The notes under the pieces are model-generated. The model saw nothing but the letters and a program-made list of their open reading frames with translations, was not told where the DNA came from and did no database searches. The translations under genes and the position numbers were made by a program. A stretch of 64,000 bases of DNA, from the NCBI RefSeq assembly GCF_900176335.1, contig NZ_FWXW01000003.1:124001-188000 (forward strand), written 5' to 3'. The stretch comes from Papillibacter cinnamivorans DSM 12816. GTDB taxonomy: Bacteria > Bacillota > Clostridia > Oscillospirales > Oscillospiraceae. How positions within the stretch are numbered: position 1 is the stretch's first letter; each line of letters starts with the position of its first letter. Positions 24,048-32,697 of this stretch are shown here, piece by piece.

Positions 24048-24347
24048 TCAGATGTCCATCATCAACAAAAACTGACTGAGAGCCTTGCCGTGCGGATCGA
24101 TATCCAGGGTCTTCGTAACGCCGCCGCCCAAGGCGTCGTACATCACGAAATTCAGTGCGCCGAGCTGAGGCAGCTCATAACGGACCACTTTTCCCCTGAC
24201 CTTGTCCCTGAACCATTCCTTCACCCGTTCCGCGGTCACCTTTTCTCTGATGAGGTCGTAGTTCTTTCTATTGTATGCGATGAGCGAAACATTGGAAATA
24301 TTGCCCTTATCTCCCGTACGGGAGTGCGCTATATCCGCTAATTTCAT
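24048..24347 (-). CDS. Small AtuA-associated protein
   Basis: A 99-residue protein of the type often encoded next to, or fused to the end of, AtuA family proteins (LADIAHSRTGDKGNISNVSLIAYN, VVRYELPQLGALNFVMYDALGGG). It starts 3 bp after the AtuA stop behind GGAGGTG. It is probably a subunit or partner of the AtuA protein; its reaction is not known to me. Confidence 0.8.
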   Translation of the reverse strand: MKLADIAHSRTGDKGNISNVSLIAYNRKNYDLIREKVTAERVKEWFRDKVRGKVVRYELPQLGALNFVMYDALGGGVTKTLDIDPHGKALSQFLLMMDI

Positions 24348-24350
24348 GTA

Positions 24351-25691
24351 TCACACCTCCCGATAGAATACGCGTATATTCACATCTGTGCAGGGGATCA
24401 GAAGGGACAGGATCGCCAGCACTTCCTTAAAGTTTGCGGTAAGGATTGATGCCCCAGCCGGGCAGGAAAGCGGCGGATTTGCCAGTTCAATCTGGCGCTT
24501 CACCCTCTGCATACTGTCCGCCCGGACGGCAATTCTCGCTCTGACCTCGGGAATCTGCGTCAGGTCAAAATTCATATGCTCCGCATCCCTGCAGATGGAA
24601 TTGTAACCGATAATGGAAAACTGGTGCTCTTCCGGCTTTTCTCCATATGCTTGCCAGCGCTTCTCCGCCGCTTCAAAATACAGGTCGCATCTCTCCTTCC
24701 AACGGAGGCCGCACAGGCCCAGCTCGCTGATGCCGACATAGCTGTCTTTGTACCCGACGCTCACCTTGTATTTGCCCGTGGCGGGACGTCCTGTGGCGCC
24801 TGTCACCTTTACCCTGTTTTTCGCCACTTCTTCAAACCGGACTCCGGAGAAATCGGCAACGCAATTGGGAGTCAAATAACTCGCCGGATCGTGAATTTCG
24901 TACAGCAGCTGCTCGGTGCAGGTCTGCACATCCACGCGGCCGCCCGCCCGGTCCAACTTGGTTACAAAAAATGTGCCGTCTTCGCTGACTTCCGCAATGG
25001 GAAATCCGATGTTCCAGAAATCCTCCACGTCGCTTTTCCCGGGAATGCAGAAATACCCTCCGGTCAGATACGAGGAGCACTCCATGAGGTGGCCCACCAG
25101 GGTACCCTTGCCGTACATCTCGTAGGTGTTCCAGCCGAATTCGTGGACCAGGGGACCGAGAAACAGGGCGGCATCCGCGCAGCGCCCGGTAATCACTACG
25201 TCGGCGCCGTTGTCCAGAGCCTCGGCGATTCCCTCAAACCCCAAATACGCGTTTGCAGAAACCAGAGGCTTTTTGAAGCCGCCGAAACGTTCACCGGTTT
25301 CGAAGATCGGAATATCCTTATAGCGATCCAGCTTGTCGAACACGTCGTCTCCCATAACACCGGCTACTTTCAGCCCGGTGAGGCCGAGCCGTGCGGCGAT
25401 CTCCATGGTTACTTCCATCGCCCGCTCGACGTTCGCCGCGCCCATATTGGTGATTACCTTGATCCCCTTCTCCCTGGCCAGGGGGAGCACATGCTCCATG
25501 CGGAATTCCAGTCCGGCATTATAGCCCTTCCGGGGATTTGCCAGCTTCTGCTGCTGGGCGATGGCGATGGTACGCTCGGCCAGACATTCAAAGCAGATGT
25601 AATCGATGTCGCCGTATTTCATCAGGTCCAGCGCAGGCTCCAGATCGTCTTCCGAAAATCCGGCGCCGCCGCCAATTCTTATTGTACGCAT
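24351..25691 (-). CDS. AtuA-like (DUF1446) protein
   Basis: A 446-residue member of the family named for acyclic terpene utilization protein AtuA. Conserved stretches are IRIGGGAGFSEDD, DYICFECLAERT, KVITNMGAANVE, ADVVITGRCADAALFLGPL and ELGLCGLRW. It follows a CitMHS-type carboxylate transporter and precedes the small partner, so it may act on an imported organic acid or its CoA ester. The AtuA biochemical role is not established, and a terpene role here would be over-reading. Confidence 0.85.
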   Translation of the reverse strand: MRTIRIGGGAGFSEDDLEPALDLMKYGDIDYICFECLAERTIAIAQQQKLANPRKGYNAGLEFRMEHVLPLAREKGIKVITNMGAANVERAMEVTMEIAARLGLTGLKVAGVMGDDVFDKLDRYKDIPIFETGERFGGFKKPLVSANAYLGFEGIAEALDNGADVVITGRCADAALFLGPLVHEFGWNTYEMYGKGTLVGHLMECSSYLTGGYFCIPGKSDVEDFWNIGFPIAEVSEDGTFFVTKLDRAGGRVDVQTCTEQLLYEIHDPASYLTPNCVADFSGVRFEEVAKNRVKVTGATGRPATGKYKVSVGYKDSYVGISELGLCGLRWKERCDLYFEAAEKRWQAYGEKPEEHQFSIIGYNSICRDAEHMNFDLTQIPEVRARIAVRADSMQRVKRQIELANPPLSCPAGASILTANFKEVLAILSLLIPCTDVNIRVFYREV

Positions 25692-25716
25692 CTATAAGAC
25701 TCCTTAATATATATCG

Positions 25717-27036
25717 TTAGAAGGTAACTGCGCCGGTGATGTATAAAACCAGAAGAATGACCCAGCCCACAATAATAGCCAGAGGTATGCCCTTGCGCTG
25801 CCAGGGACCCCATTCCAGGCCGCACATTCCCACCAGAAGGATTGCGGCGGCAGATAAAGGCGTAAACGGGAACGCAACTGTTGCGTTGGCGGAAAGAGAC
25901 GCTCTTGCCACCATTTCATAACCAATACCGAAGTTAACTGCGACATTGGAGAGAACGGGGAGAATGGCAAAGAAAAACGCCTCCATGGGAATGAAGAACA
26001 TGACAGGAACCGCCAGAATGCCGAAGAGCAGGGGAAGAAGTCCGCCGGCATTTTGAGGCGTTATGGCCATGATGAGTTGGGTTATGCCGTCGGACATTCC
26101 GCTGCCGCTCATAACGCCAGACAGCACACCCGAGGCGAAGATGACGGCCACCATGAGGACGATATTCTTCGCGTGGGCGTTGATACGGGCCATCTGGGCC
26201 TTGGGATTGGGATAATTGATCATCAGCGCGATGCAGGAGGCTAAAATAAAGGTCAGGGTATTGGACAGCCAGCCGGCGATCATACAAACGATAGATAAAA
26301 TAATCAAAATCAGGTTGGGGATGAACATCTTGGGGCGCAGAAGGGCGTCATCTTCCTCCGACGAGTTCATATCCGCAACAAAGGTGCCGGCATACGCTTC
26401 GCTCCCAAGTCCTCCCGTTTTTATCACAAATTCTTTTTCCTTCTTGCCCAGCAGGTAGGCAATCACCAGAACCGCCACCAGACCTGCAATCTGTGCCGGG
26501 ATCATAGCATTGTACAACTGTGTGGTCGATATTGCAAGGCCTGTCGCCGCCCGCAGGGTTGGCCCACCCCAGGGTTCGATGTTCATAACTCCGGCCGCCA
26601 GGGCGACCACCATTGCGAGAGTCATGGGACGCATGCCAAGCTTTTTATACAGAGGCAGCAGCGCGGGAATGCAAACCATAAAGGTGACCACGCCGGAACC
26701 GTCCAGATGAACAATCATTGCCAAAATGGCCGAGCCGACGGTGATCTTGACAGGATCGTTCCCAACCACCTTCAGAACCCCTTTAACAATGGGTCGGAAC
26801 GTACCGGCGTCTGTGAGTACGCCAAAGAACAGAATGGAAAAAATAAACATTGTGCCGGTGGCGGCAACGCTCTTGATTCCGGCCGCGACATAGTCGGACA
26901 GCCCGGCCGCGCCGCCCACAATCACGCAGAAGATACACGGGATCAGCGCCAGTGCAATGATAGTAGGAACCTTGTTGGACATAATCGCGGCGAGAATCAC
27001 AACCATCATGACGATTCCCATGATTCCTAAAAACAC
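25717..27036 (-). CDS. CitMHS family carboxylate/proton symporter
   Basis: A 439-residue transporter with about 12 membrane segments. It resembles citrate-Mg2+/H+ symporters: HLDGSGVVTFMVCIPALLPLY, GVMNIEPWGGPTLRAATGL and the C-terminal NATVAFPFTPLSAAAILLVG. I chose the GTG at 27036 because GGGAGGT lies 7 bases upstream; a TTG six codons earlier is also open. First gene of the sigma-54 operon. The substrate is likely a di- or tricarboxylate but is not proven. Confidence 0.85.
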   Translation of the reverse strand: MFLGIMGIVMMVVILAAIMSNKVPTIIALALIPCIFCVIVGGAAGLSDYVAAGIKSVAATGTMFIFSILFFGVLTDAGTFRPIVKGVLKVVGNDPVKITVGSAILAMIVHLDGSGVVTFMVCIPALLPLYKKLGMRPMTLAMVVALAAGVMNIEPWGGPTLRAATGLAISTTQLYNAMIPAQIAGLVAVLVIAYLLGKKEKEFVIKTGGLGSEAYAGTFVADMNSSEEDDALLRPKMFIPNLILIILSIVCMIAGWLSNTLTFILASCIALMINYPNPKAQMARINAHAKNIVLMVAVIFASGVLSGVMSGSGMSDGITQLIMAITPQNAGGLLPLLFGILAVPVMFFIPMEAFFFAILPVLSNVAVNFGIGYEMVARASLSANATVAFPFTPLSAAAILLVGMCGLEWGPWQRKGIPLAIIVGWVILLVLYITGAVTF

Positions 27037-27148
27037 AGATATTACCTCCCTCAATTTTTCGTTTAGCGCTCCGCTGTATTTATAGCGCCATCTCCCTCCC
27101 GGTCTGCACAGCGGCCAAGCAGATATTAAATTTACATCTTTGCTTAAG

Positions 27149-27163
27149 GCAAAATCCGTGCCA
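27149..27163 (-). promoter_or_regulatory. Sigma-54 (-24/-12) promoter
   Basis: On the minus strand TGGCAC, five bases, TTGC: an exact match to the RpoN consensus, with GG at 27161-27162 and GC at 27149-27150. It lies about 110 bases upstream of the CitMHS start. Candidate activator sites are the GAAATATT direct repeat (27215-27230) and the CCGAAATT/CCGAAACT repeat (27244-27260), 60-100 bases further upstream. Confidence 0.88.
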
Positions 27164-27291
27164 AGAAATCCGGGCTTTTTCAGACGTTTTAACCCGGTAA
27201 GTTTTCATAATTCTGAAATATTGAAATATTCGTCACTAAAATTCCGAAATTCCGAAACTGTTACCGTATCGGATTTTTCTCTAAAAAATCA

Positions 27292-27326
27292 AAAGCGAGC
27301 CCGGCCGATCCGGCCGGGCTCGCTTT
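27292..27326. terminator. Perfect bidirectional-type terminator
   Basis: A 16-bp stem (27292-27307 with 27311-27326), AAAGCGAGCCCGGCCG paired with its complement around a three-base loop. It lies about 45 bases after the small membrane protein gene. Confidence 0.8.
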
Positions 27327-27371
27327 CATTCAGTTCAAGGCTCCGTATTTCAGGGAACGTCTTCCGCGGAG

Positions 27372-27551
27372 CTACTTTACATCCGCGTAATCGTCATACT
27401 CCGAGGGGACAATTTTCCGGGTGAGCACCGCCTTCGTTCTGGAGCAGCAGGCGAAAATTTTCTTTTTATATGCAACCATAAGGCAGATCACCGCCGCCAG
27501 CATCAGGCACACTCCAACAATTTTCAATACAAAACCCACCGTGTCTTTCAA
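27372..27551 (-). CDS. Small single-span membrane protein (59 aa)
   Basis: This 59-residue ORF starts with TTG at 27551, 6-7 bases after ATAGGAGGT, a near-perfect ribosome site. Residues about 6-27 are hydrophobic (FVLKIVGVCLMLAAVICLMV), followed by basic YKKK, a Cys-Cys pair, and an acidic tail ending in EYDDYADVK. It stands alone between two hairpins. I do not recognise a family; small membrane proteins of this kind are often missed by annotation. Confidence 0.65.
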   Translation of the reverse strand: MKDTVGFVLKIVGVCLMLAAVICLMVAYKKKIFACCSRTKAVLTRKIVPSEYDDYADVK

Positions 27552-27782
27552 ACCGAACCTCCTATCCCGCCCGGCGGCCTGCCGCCGAACTTTCCTTTGT
27601 GCATCCGCCGCAAGGCGCGGCAGATTTCCTTTTCTATATTTTACACTCTTTTGCAGCTATAATACAATAAAATTTTCATTACGATTCCGTTACGAAACTT
27701 TAAAGCGGATGCCGGCCGCTTTAACCGCAGTCCTGAAGCTCCCTGTGCTTTTTACGGTCCCTCTGCGGCGCGCATTTTTCTC
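27552..27782. other. Gene-free gap upstream of the Asp23 gene
   Basis: It contains a GGCGGC/GCCGCC stem-loop near 27573-27589 and an A+T-rich stretch near 27640-27690. No ORF is supported. Confidence 0.5.
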
Positions 27783-27811
27783 TTGTCCTTTGCGATAAAA
27801 TGGATTACAAT
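27783..27811 (+). promoter_or_regulatory. Candidate promoter of the Asp23-DAK2 operon
   Basis: TTGTCC (27783-27788), 17-bp spacer, TACAAT (27806-27811). Confidence 0.5.
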
Positions 27812-27935
27812 GTAAGGACGTACCATGAGGATACCCCCGGGAGCGCCGCTCCACGGGCAGAGGATATTCCGGAGACCCGAAGGGTTTTCCGGAGCGGCCG
27901 GCTGCAGGCCGGTACTTGGAATTTGAGAGAAGGGA

Positions 27936-28301
27936 ATGGACAGCATTATGATAAAGCTGCAAACCGATAAGGGTGAAGTACTCATCAGCAGCGACGTTTT
28001 TACGAACATTACGGGTGCCGCGGCCACCAACTGCTTCGGCGTCAAGGGCATGGCCTTCCGTTCCATGACGGACGGCCTGGTTCATCTGCTGCGCAGGGAA
28101 TCCATGGCCAAGGGCGTCCACGTAACATACCACGAGGACAATTCGGTATCCATCGAGCTGCACATTATTATCGACCACGGCGTCAATATCACGGCTCTTT
28201 GCCGGTCCATCATCAGCGAAGTGCGGTATATTGTCAACAAAACTACCGGAGTTGAGGTCAAGTCGGTTGACGTCTTTATCGACTCCATGGTCATCGGCTG
28301 A
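27936..28301 (+). CDS. Asp23/Gls24 family protein (YloU-like)
   Basis: A 121-residue protein of the Asp23/Gls24 envelope-stress family (ISSDVFTNITGAAATNCFGVKG, ELHIIIDHGVNI, GVEVKSVDVFIDSM). ATG at 27936 or 27948 are both possible behind GAGAGAAGGG. As in many Firmicutes it precedes the DAK2 gene by 25 bp, presumably in one operon. Confidence 0.87.
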   Translation: MDSIMIKLQTDKGEVLISSDVFTNITGAAATNCFGVKGMAFRSMTDGLVHLLRRESMAKGVHVTYHEDNSVSIELHIIIDHGVNITALCRSIISEVRYIVNKTTGVEVKSVDVFIDSMVIG

Positions 28302-28326
28302 TCTTGGCAAAGGGGATGATATCACA

Positions 28327-29958
28327 ATGAGAGAAACCATCGACGGGCTGTGGTTCAAGCAGATGATTTTATCTGCCTCAGCCCTTATCAATCTTCACAA
28401 ACAGGAAATCAACGAACTCAACGTATTCCCGGTTCCCGACGGAGACACCGGCACCAATATGAGTCTTACCATCGGCACCGCTGCGGCGGAACTGCGCAAG
28501 CACAACCCGGAAACCGTGGGAAAGGCGGCGGAAATCACCGCCAACGCCCTTCTTCGGGGCGCGCGGGGCAACTCCGGGGTCATATTGTCCCTTCTTTTCC
28601 GGGGAGTTGCACGGTCGCTGCGGGATAAGGAGCACATCGGCGGGGCGGAGTTTGCCGCCGCGCTGGGAGAGGGCGTTTCCGCAGCCTACAACGCGGTGAT
28701 GAAACCCGCCGAGGGCACTATACTGACGGTCTCCCGGATGGTGGCAAAACAGGCCGTGGACGCATCGGAGCGCAACCAGTCCATCGAATTCGTGCTGGAA
28801 GAAGCCATTGCCGAAGGAAAGGTCGCTCTGGACAATACGATTCATCAGAATCCCGTTCTGAAAAAGGCGGGGGTTATCGACGCAGGCGGCAAGGGATACC
28901 TCATTTTGCTGGAAGGCATGCTCAAGTGCCTTCAGGGGGAGGCAATCCCGGATGCGCCCGTCCAGGAGGAGCCCGCCAAGGAGAGAGCGGACTTCGAGGC
29001 ATTTGCCACCGAGGATATCAAGTTCGGCTACTGCACCGAATTTATCGTAAGCCGGGAAAACCAGAGAGATCCCAACAAGCTGCGCCTGTTTCTGTGCGAT
29101 CTGGGAGACAGTTTGGTATTCGTGGACGACGACGAGATCATCAAGGTCCATGTGCACACCAACAATCCCGGCGTCGCGCTGGAGGAGGCGCTGAAATACG
29201 GGCCCCTTCTTACCGTCAAGGTAGAAAATATGCGGGAGCAGCACACCGAGATCCTGGAAAACGCCGTTTGCGAGGCCACGCGCAATGTGGCGGAGCCGAC
29301 GAAGAAATACGGCTTCATCTCGGTCTGCGCCGGAAAAGGAATCCAGGCCGTATTCACCGATCTTGGCGTGGACGGCATCGTGGGCGGCGGACAGACCATG
29401 AATCCCGCCACAGAAGATATTCTGCGGGAGATCGACAAGACCCCTTCGGAGATCATCTATATCCTGCCCAACAATAAAAACGTGATCCTGGCGGCGGAGC
29501 AGTGCGTTCCCCTTTCGGAAAAAAAGGTGATTGTACTGCACACGGAAAGCGTTCCCCAGGGGGTTGCCGCTATGCTGGCGGTGGATCCGGAACTGGAAGA
29601 AGCGGAACTCACTAAAGCCATGACAGAAGCGTATTCCAAGGTATATACCGCCCAGGTCACCTATGCGGCCCGGGATTCGGAATATGACGGATTTTCCATA
29701 ACCGAGGGAGATTACCTGGCTCTGGCCGGCAATCAGATGTTCGGTACGGACAAGGATCTTACCGCCCTGCTCGCCCGACTGGCAGAAATGATTGCCGGGC
29801 GGAATCCCGAGTTCGTCACGGTGTTCTACGGGGAATCCGTGAGTCCGGAGGAGGCCGAAAGGGTTAAGGATTTGTTTTCCGCCGCCTGTCCTTCCGCAGA
29901 AACCAGCCTTGTTTACGGGGGACAGCCCGTGTATTACTATATGATCTCGGCCGAATAG
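28327..29958 (+). CDS. DAK2-domain protein, fatty acid kinase FakA/YloV-like
   Basis: A 543-residue protein with an N-terminal DAK2 (dihydroxyacetone kinase-type) nucleotide domain (NVFPVPDGDTGTNMSLT, LLRGARGNSGVILSLLFRG, IDAGGKGYLILLEGML) and a C-terminal YloV-type domain (FGYCTEFIV, VHVHTNNPG). Homologues named FakA phosphorylate fatty acids bound to a DegV-type FakB; no FakB is in this window. The start at 28327 follows GGGGATGA. Confidence 0.87.
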   Translation: MRETIDGLWFKQMILSASALINLHKQEINELNVFPVPDGDTGTNMSLTIGTAAAELRKHNPETVGKAAEITANALLRGARGNSGVILSLLFRGVARSLRDKEHIGGAEFAAALGEGVSAAYNAVMKPAEGTILTVSRMVAKQAVDASERNQSIEFVLEEAIAEGKVALDNTIHQNPVLKKAGVIDAGGKGYLILLEGMLKCLQGEAIPDAPVQEEPAKERADFEAFATEDIKFGYCTEFIVSRENQRDPNKLRLFLCDLGDSLVFVDDDEIIKVHVHTNNPGVALEEALKYGPLLTVKVENMREQHTEILENAVCEATRNVAEPTKKYGFISVCAGKGIQAVFTDLGVDGIVGGGQTMNPATEDILREIDKTPSEIIYILPNNKNVILAAEQCVPLSEKKVIVLHTESVPQGVAAMLAVDPELEEAELTKAMTEAYSKVYTAQVTYAARDSEYDGFSITEGDYLALAGNQMFGTDKDLTALLARLAEMIAGRNPEFVTVFYGESVSPEEAERVKDLFSAACPSAETSLVYGGQPVYYYMISAE

Positions 29959-29982
29959 GGACTGGATAGATATGAAAAATAT

Positions 29983-30017
29983 CCGGGCGCGGGAATTGAT
30001 CCCGCGCCCGGGCTTTT
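29983..30017 (+). terminator. Terminator of the Asp23-DAK2 operon
   Basis: CCGGGCGCGGG (29983-29993) pairs with CCCGCGCCCGG (30001-30011), then GCTTTTC. Confidence 0.85.
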
Positions 30018-30090
30018 CAGCAGGCCTGCGTTTCGCGGCCGTTTGCATTCCGACGCTCCTAGCTGCCGGTTTCCCGCAGCGGGCGCGGGA

Positions 30091-30693
30091 TTAAACCTTC
30101 ATCTCGCAGGCCAGCAGGTCGCGCAGGGTTTTCGCATGGGCATACTCGTCCTCGGCAAGATTTTGGAACATTTCGCTCATGCACATGTCGTCGGTTTCCT
30201 CCGCCGCCTCCAGATAGCTTTTCGCACCCTGGCATTCTTCCGTAAAGCGCATGCGCAGCCCGTCGCAGTATTCCGGCATGGGGGTGCAGACCGCCTGATG
30301 GTGCGGGCAGTAGTTCATCCCCGTCATTAAATAATATGTAGCGATGAGCTTCCTGGCATGCCTGCCCTCTTCCGCCGAGATCTCCATCAGGCGCTGGGAC
30401 GCCCAGCGGCTGGGGGCGCACTGGGCAAACCGGGAATAAAAATGGCAGTCCGACAATTCTCCGAGAATAAAACGCTTCACGGTCTGTACGGATTGTTCCG
30501 AACTGCCGTCCATGCATCCGGTGCGCATGGGCATTGGCGTCTTCTCCTCCTGCATCTTCCGGACCGGCATGGGTTTATTATCGGTCTCGTCATCCGTCTC
30601 CTCCGCCGCCATCACCCGATGCCATACCCTGGCGCTTTTCAATCTGAGCTCATCATCCATTCCAGCTTCTCCGGGATAGTACCTGTTGTCCAA
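30091..30693 (-). CDS. Ferritin-like diiron-type protein
   Basis: A 200-residue protein. The N-terminal ~70 residues are polar and Met-rich. A four-helix ferritin-like domain follows (about 75-200) with Glu/His pairs expected for a diiron site: LGELSDCHFYSRF, ISAEEGRHARKL, TEECQGAKSYLEAAEETDD, LAEDEYAHAKTL. It lacks the rubredoxin-type CxxC tail of rubrerythrins. Likely an oxidative-stress or metal-handling protein; function inferred from fold only. Confidence 0.75.
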   Translation of the reverse strand: MDNRYYPGEAGMDDELRLKSARVWHRVMAAEETDDETDNKPMPVRKMQEEKTPMPMRTGCMDGSSEQSVQTVKRFILGELSDCHFYSRFAQCAPSRWASQRLMEISAEEGRHARKLIATYYLMTGMNYCPHHQAVCTPMPEYCDGLRMRFTEECQGAKSYLEAAEETDDMCMSEMFQNLAEDEYAHAKTLRDLLACEMKV

Positions 30694-30780
30694 ATTCGTA
30701 TCCTCCTTCCCTTCTGATACGCCATAGTATGCCGCAGGGAGGCCGATTGCCAGCGGGCTTCAAGGAAAATGAACAAAACA

Positions 30781-30809
30781 TTGCTCTTTGTGCCCTGTTT
30801 ATGTTAAAA
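30781..30809 (+). promoter_or_regulatory. Candidate promoter of the smsCB-like operon
   Basis: TTGCTC (30781-30786), 17-bp spacer, TTAAAA (30804-30809). It would give a ~165-nt G+C-rich leader with a TTTAC-GTAAA hairpin at 30813-30829 and further CCGG-type pairings; I recognise no riboswitch class in it. Confidence 0.4.
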
Positions 30810-30981
30810 TACTGTTTACCGAAGAAGTAAAAACGCGATACAGCTCCGGACTGCGGCGGCATATCGGGCCGGAAGGTAAAAGATCCCCCGGACAGCGCCG
30901 GCTAAGCCAAAAAACGGTTCGCGGCGAAGGAAATACAATGTTTCCAACCATTCAAATTATTGCTTACCAAGGAGAATCTCT

Positions 30982-31716
30982 ATGCTTCAAATTGAAAACC
31001 TGAGCTTTCAGGTAAACGGGGAGAACGGGGTCACGGATATCCTGAAAAACGTGAGCCTCACCATCCCGGACAATCGCTTTGTGGTGATTACCGGCCCCAA
31101 CGGGGGCGGAAAGACCACGCTGGCAAAGGCTATCATGGGCCTGGTTCAGCCGGTCACAGGATCCATCCGCTATGACGGCACCGAAATCACCGGTCTGAGC
31201 GTCACGGAACGGGCCAGACTGGGAATCAGCTACGGATTTCAGCAGCCGCCGAGGTTCAAGGGACTCCGGGTTCAGGACCTTCTGTCTCTGGCGGCGGGAA
31301 AGGCGAGCCTTTCCCAGGACGAATGCTGCCGGTATCTGACCCAGGTGGGGCTGTGCTCCTGCGACTATCTGGACAGGGAGATGGACACCAGCCTTTCCGG
31401 CGGGGAGATCAAGCGGATCGAAATCGCCACCATCCTGGCCAGAAATTCCAGTCTCATGATTTTCGACGAGCCGGAGGCCGGCATCGACCTGTGGAGCTTT
31501 GCCCGGCTCACGGAAACCTTCAAGGGGATCCGGGACCGGGGCGGCGTCACGCTGCTCATCATTTCCCATCAGGAACGCATCATTCAGCTGGCGGACGAGA
31601 TCGTCGTTCTTTCCGAAGGGGAGCTCCGGCAGAAGGGGCCGCGGGACGAGATCTTCCCCCTGATCCTGGCCGATACCGTAGCCGGCTGCAGCTATATGGA
31701 GGGGGTACACCAGTGA
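30982..31716 (+). CDS. SufC-like ATPase of a minimal SUF system (SmsC-like)
   Basis: A 244-residue ABC-type ATPase of the iron-sulfur cluster scaffold complex. Walker A GPNGGGKTT, the SufC-like GISYGFQQPPRFKGL, signature SLSGGEIKRIEIATIL, Walker B LMIFDEPEAGIDLW and switch ISHQE are present. The ATG at 30982 follows AAGGAGAA. It overlaps the next gene by GTGA. Only one scaffold gene follows and no SufS/SufU/SufD is adjacent. Confidence 0.88.
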   Translation: MLQIENLSFQVNGENGVTDILKNVSLTIPDNRFVVITGPNGGGKTTLAKAIMGLVQPVTGSIRYDGTEITGLSVTERARLGISYGFQQPPRFKGLRVQDLLSLAAGKASLSQDECCRYLTQVGLCSCDYLDREMDTSLSGGEIKRIEIATILARNSSLMIFDEPEAGIDLWSFARLTETFKGIRDRGGVTLLIISHQERIIQLADEIVVLSEGELRQKGPRDEIFPLILADTVAGCSYMEGVHQ

Positions 31717-32630
31717 ACAAAATCGATCTTAAGCTTCTGATGAAGATCGCCGGAATGGACGGAACCCCCAAGGGCGCGTTCAACATCCGGAAAAACAGCC
31801 AGCTGGAGTCCCGCGCTTCCAGCGAAAACATCATCATTACCTCCAAAACGGATCAACCGGGAATCGACATCCACATCAAGCCCGGAACGAAAAAGGAGTC
31901 GGTGCATATTCCCGTCCTCATCACCGAAAGCGGAATCGACGAGATGGTCTACAACGATTTCTTCATCGGAGAGGACTGCGACGTGGACATCGTGGCCGGG
32001 TGCGGAATCCACAACGACGGGCCGGAATGTTCCCAGCACAACGGGATACACACGTTCTACGTGGGCAAAAATTCCCGTGTCAAGTATTCGGAAAAGCACT
32101 ACGGAGAGGGTGACGGCGCCGGGGAGCGGATCATGAATCCCCAGACGGTGGTCCATCTGGAGGAAGGAGCCTTCATCGAGCTGGAAACCGTCCAGATCCG
32201 GGGAATCGACTCCACCAAGCGGTATACGAAAATCATAGCCGGGAAAGACGCGGAGGCCATCATCACCGAGCGGCTTCTGACCCACGGAAAGCAAAGCGCC
32301 GTATCGGAGATGGACGTCATACTGGACGGGGAGGGCGCCAACGCCCGGATCATCTCCCGTTCGGTGGCCCAGGATTCCTCCCAGCAGACCTTTTATCCCC
32401 GCATGATCGGCAACAGCAAGTGTTTCGGGCATGTACAGTGCGACTCCATCATCATGGGAGACGCCAAGATCCGTTCCATCCCGGAGATCTCCGCCAACTG
32501 CGCGGACGCCCAGCTGGTGCACGAGGCGGCCATCGGCAAAATAGCCGGCGACCAGATCCTGAAGCTGATGACGCTGGGACTCACGGAGCAGGAAGCAGAA
32601 GAGAAGATTCTGGACGGCTTCTTAAAATAA
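31713..32630 (+). CDS. SufB/SufD-like scaffold, short form (SmsB-like)
   Basis: A 305-residue SufBD-fold protein, far shorter than SufB (about 465), because the N-terminal region is missing. The beta-helix core (VDIVAGCGIHNDG, VKYSEKHYGEGDG, MNPQTVVHLEEGAFIELET) and the C-terminal motif with Cys and His-Glu (SANCADAQLVHEAAIGKI) are kept; these residues correspond to cluster-assembly positions in SufB/SufD. The GTG start overlaps the SufC-like stop. Together the two genes fit the recently described two-component minimal SUF (SMS) arrangement. Confidence 0.85.
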   Translation: MNKIDLKLLMKIAGMDGTPKGAFNIRKNSQLESRASSENIIITSKTDQPGIDIHIKPGTKKESVHIPVLITESGIDEMVYNDFFIGEDCDVDIVAGCGIHNDGPECSQHNGIHTFYVGKNSRVKYSEKHYGEGDGAGERIMNPQTVVHLEEGAFIELETVQIRGIDSTKRYTKIIAGKDAEAIITERLLTHGKQSAVSEMDVILDGEGANARIISRSVAQDSSQQTFYPRMIGNSKCFGHVQCDSIIMGDAKIRSIPEISANCADAQLVHEAAIGKIAGDQILKLMTLGLTEQEAEEKILDGFLK

Positions 32631-32646
32631 CGCCGAGAACAGTCAA

Positions 32647-32692
32647 CCCCCGGTAATATTCCGTTGGAATATTACCGGGGGTATTGGTTTTT
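32647..32692. terminator. Terminator between the sms pair and the GNAT gene
   Basis: A 16-bp perfect stem (32647-32662 with 32666-32681) is followed on the plus strand by TATTGGTTTTTT. The genes converge here. Confidence 0.85.
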
Positions 32693-32697
32693 TCGAG

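Noticed and set aside
28378-30048. Long minus-strand open frame opposite the DAK2 gene
   Set aside because: It mirrors a well-supported gene and has no ribosome site or family match.
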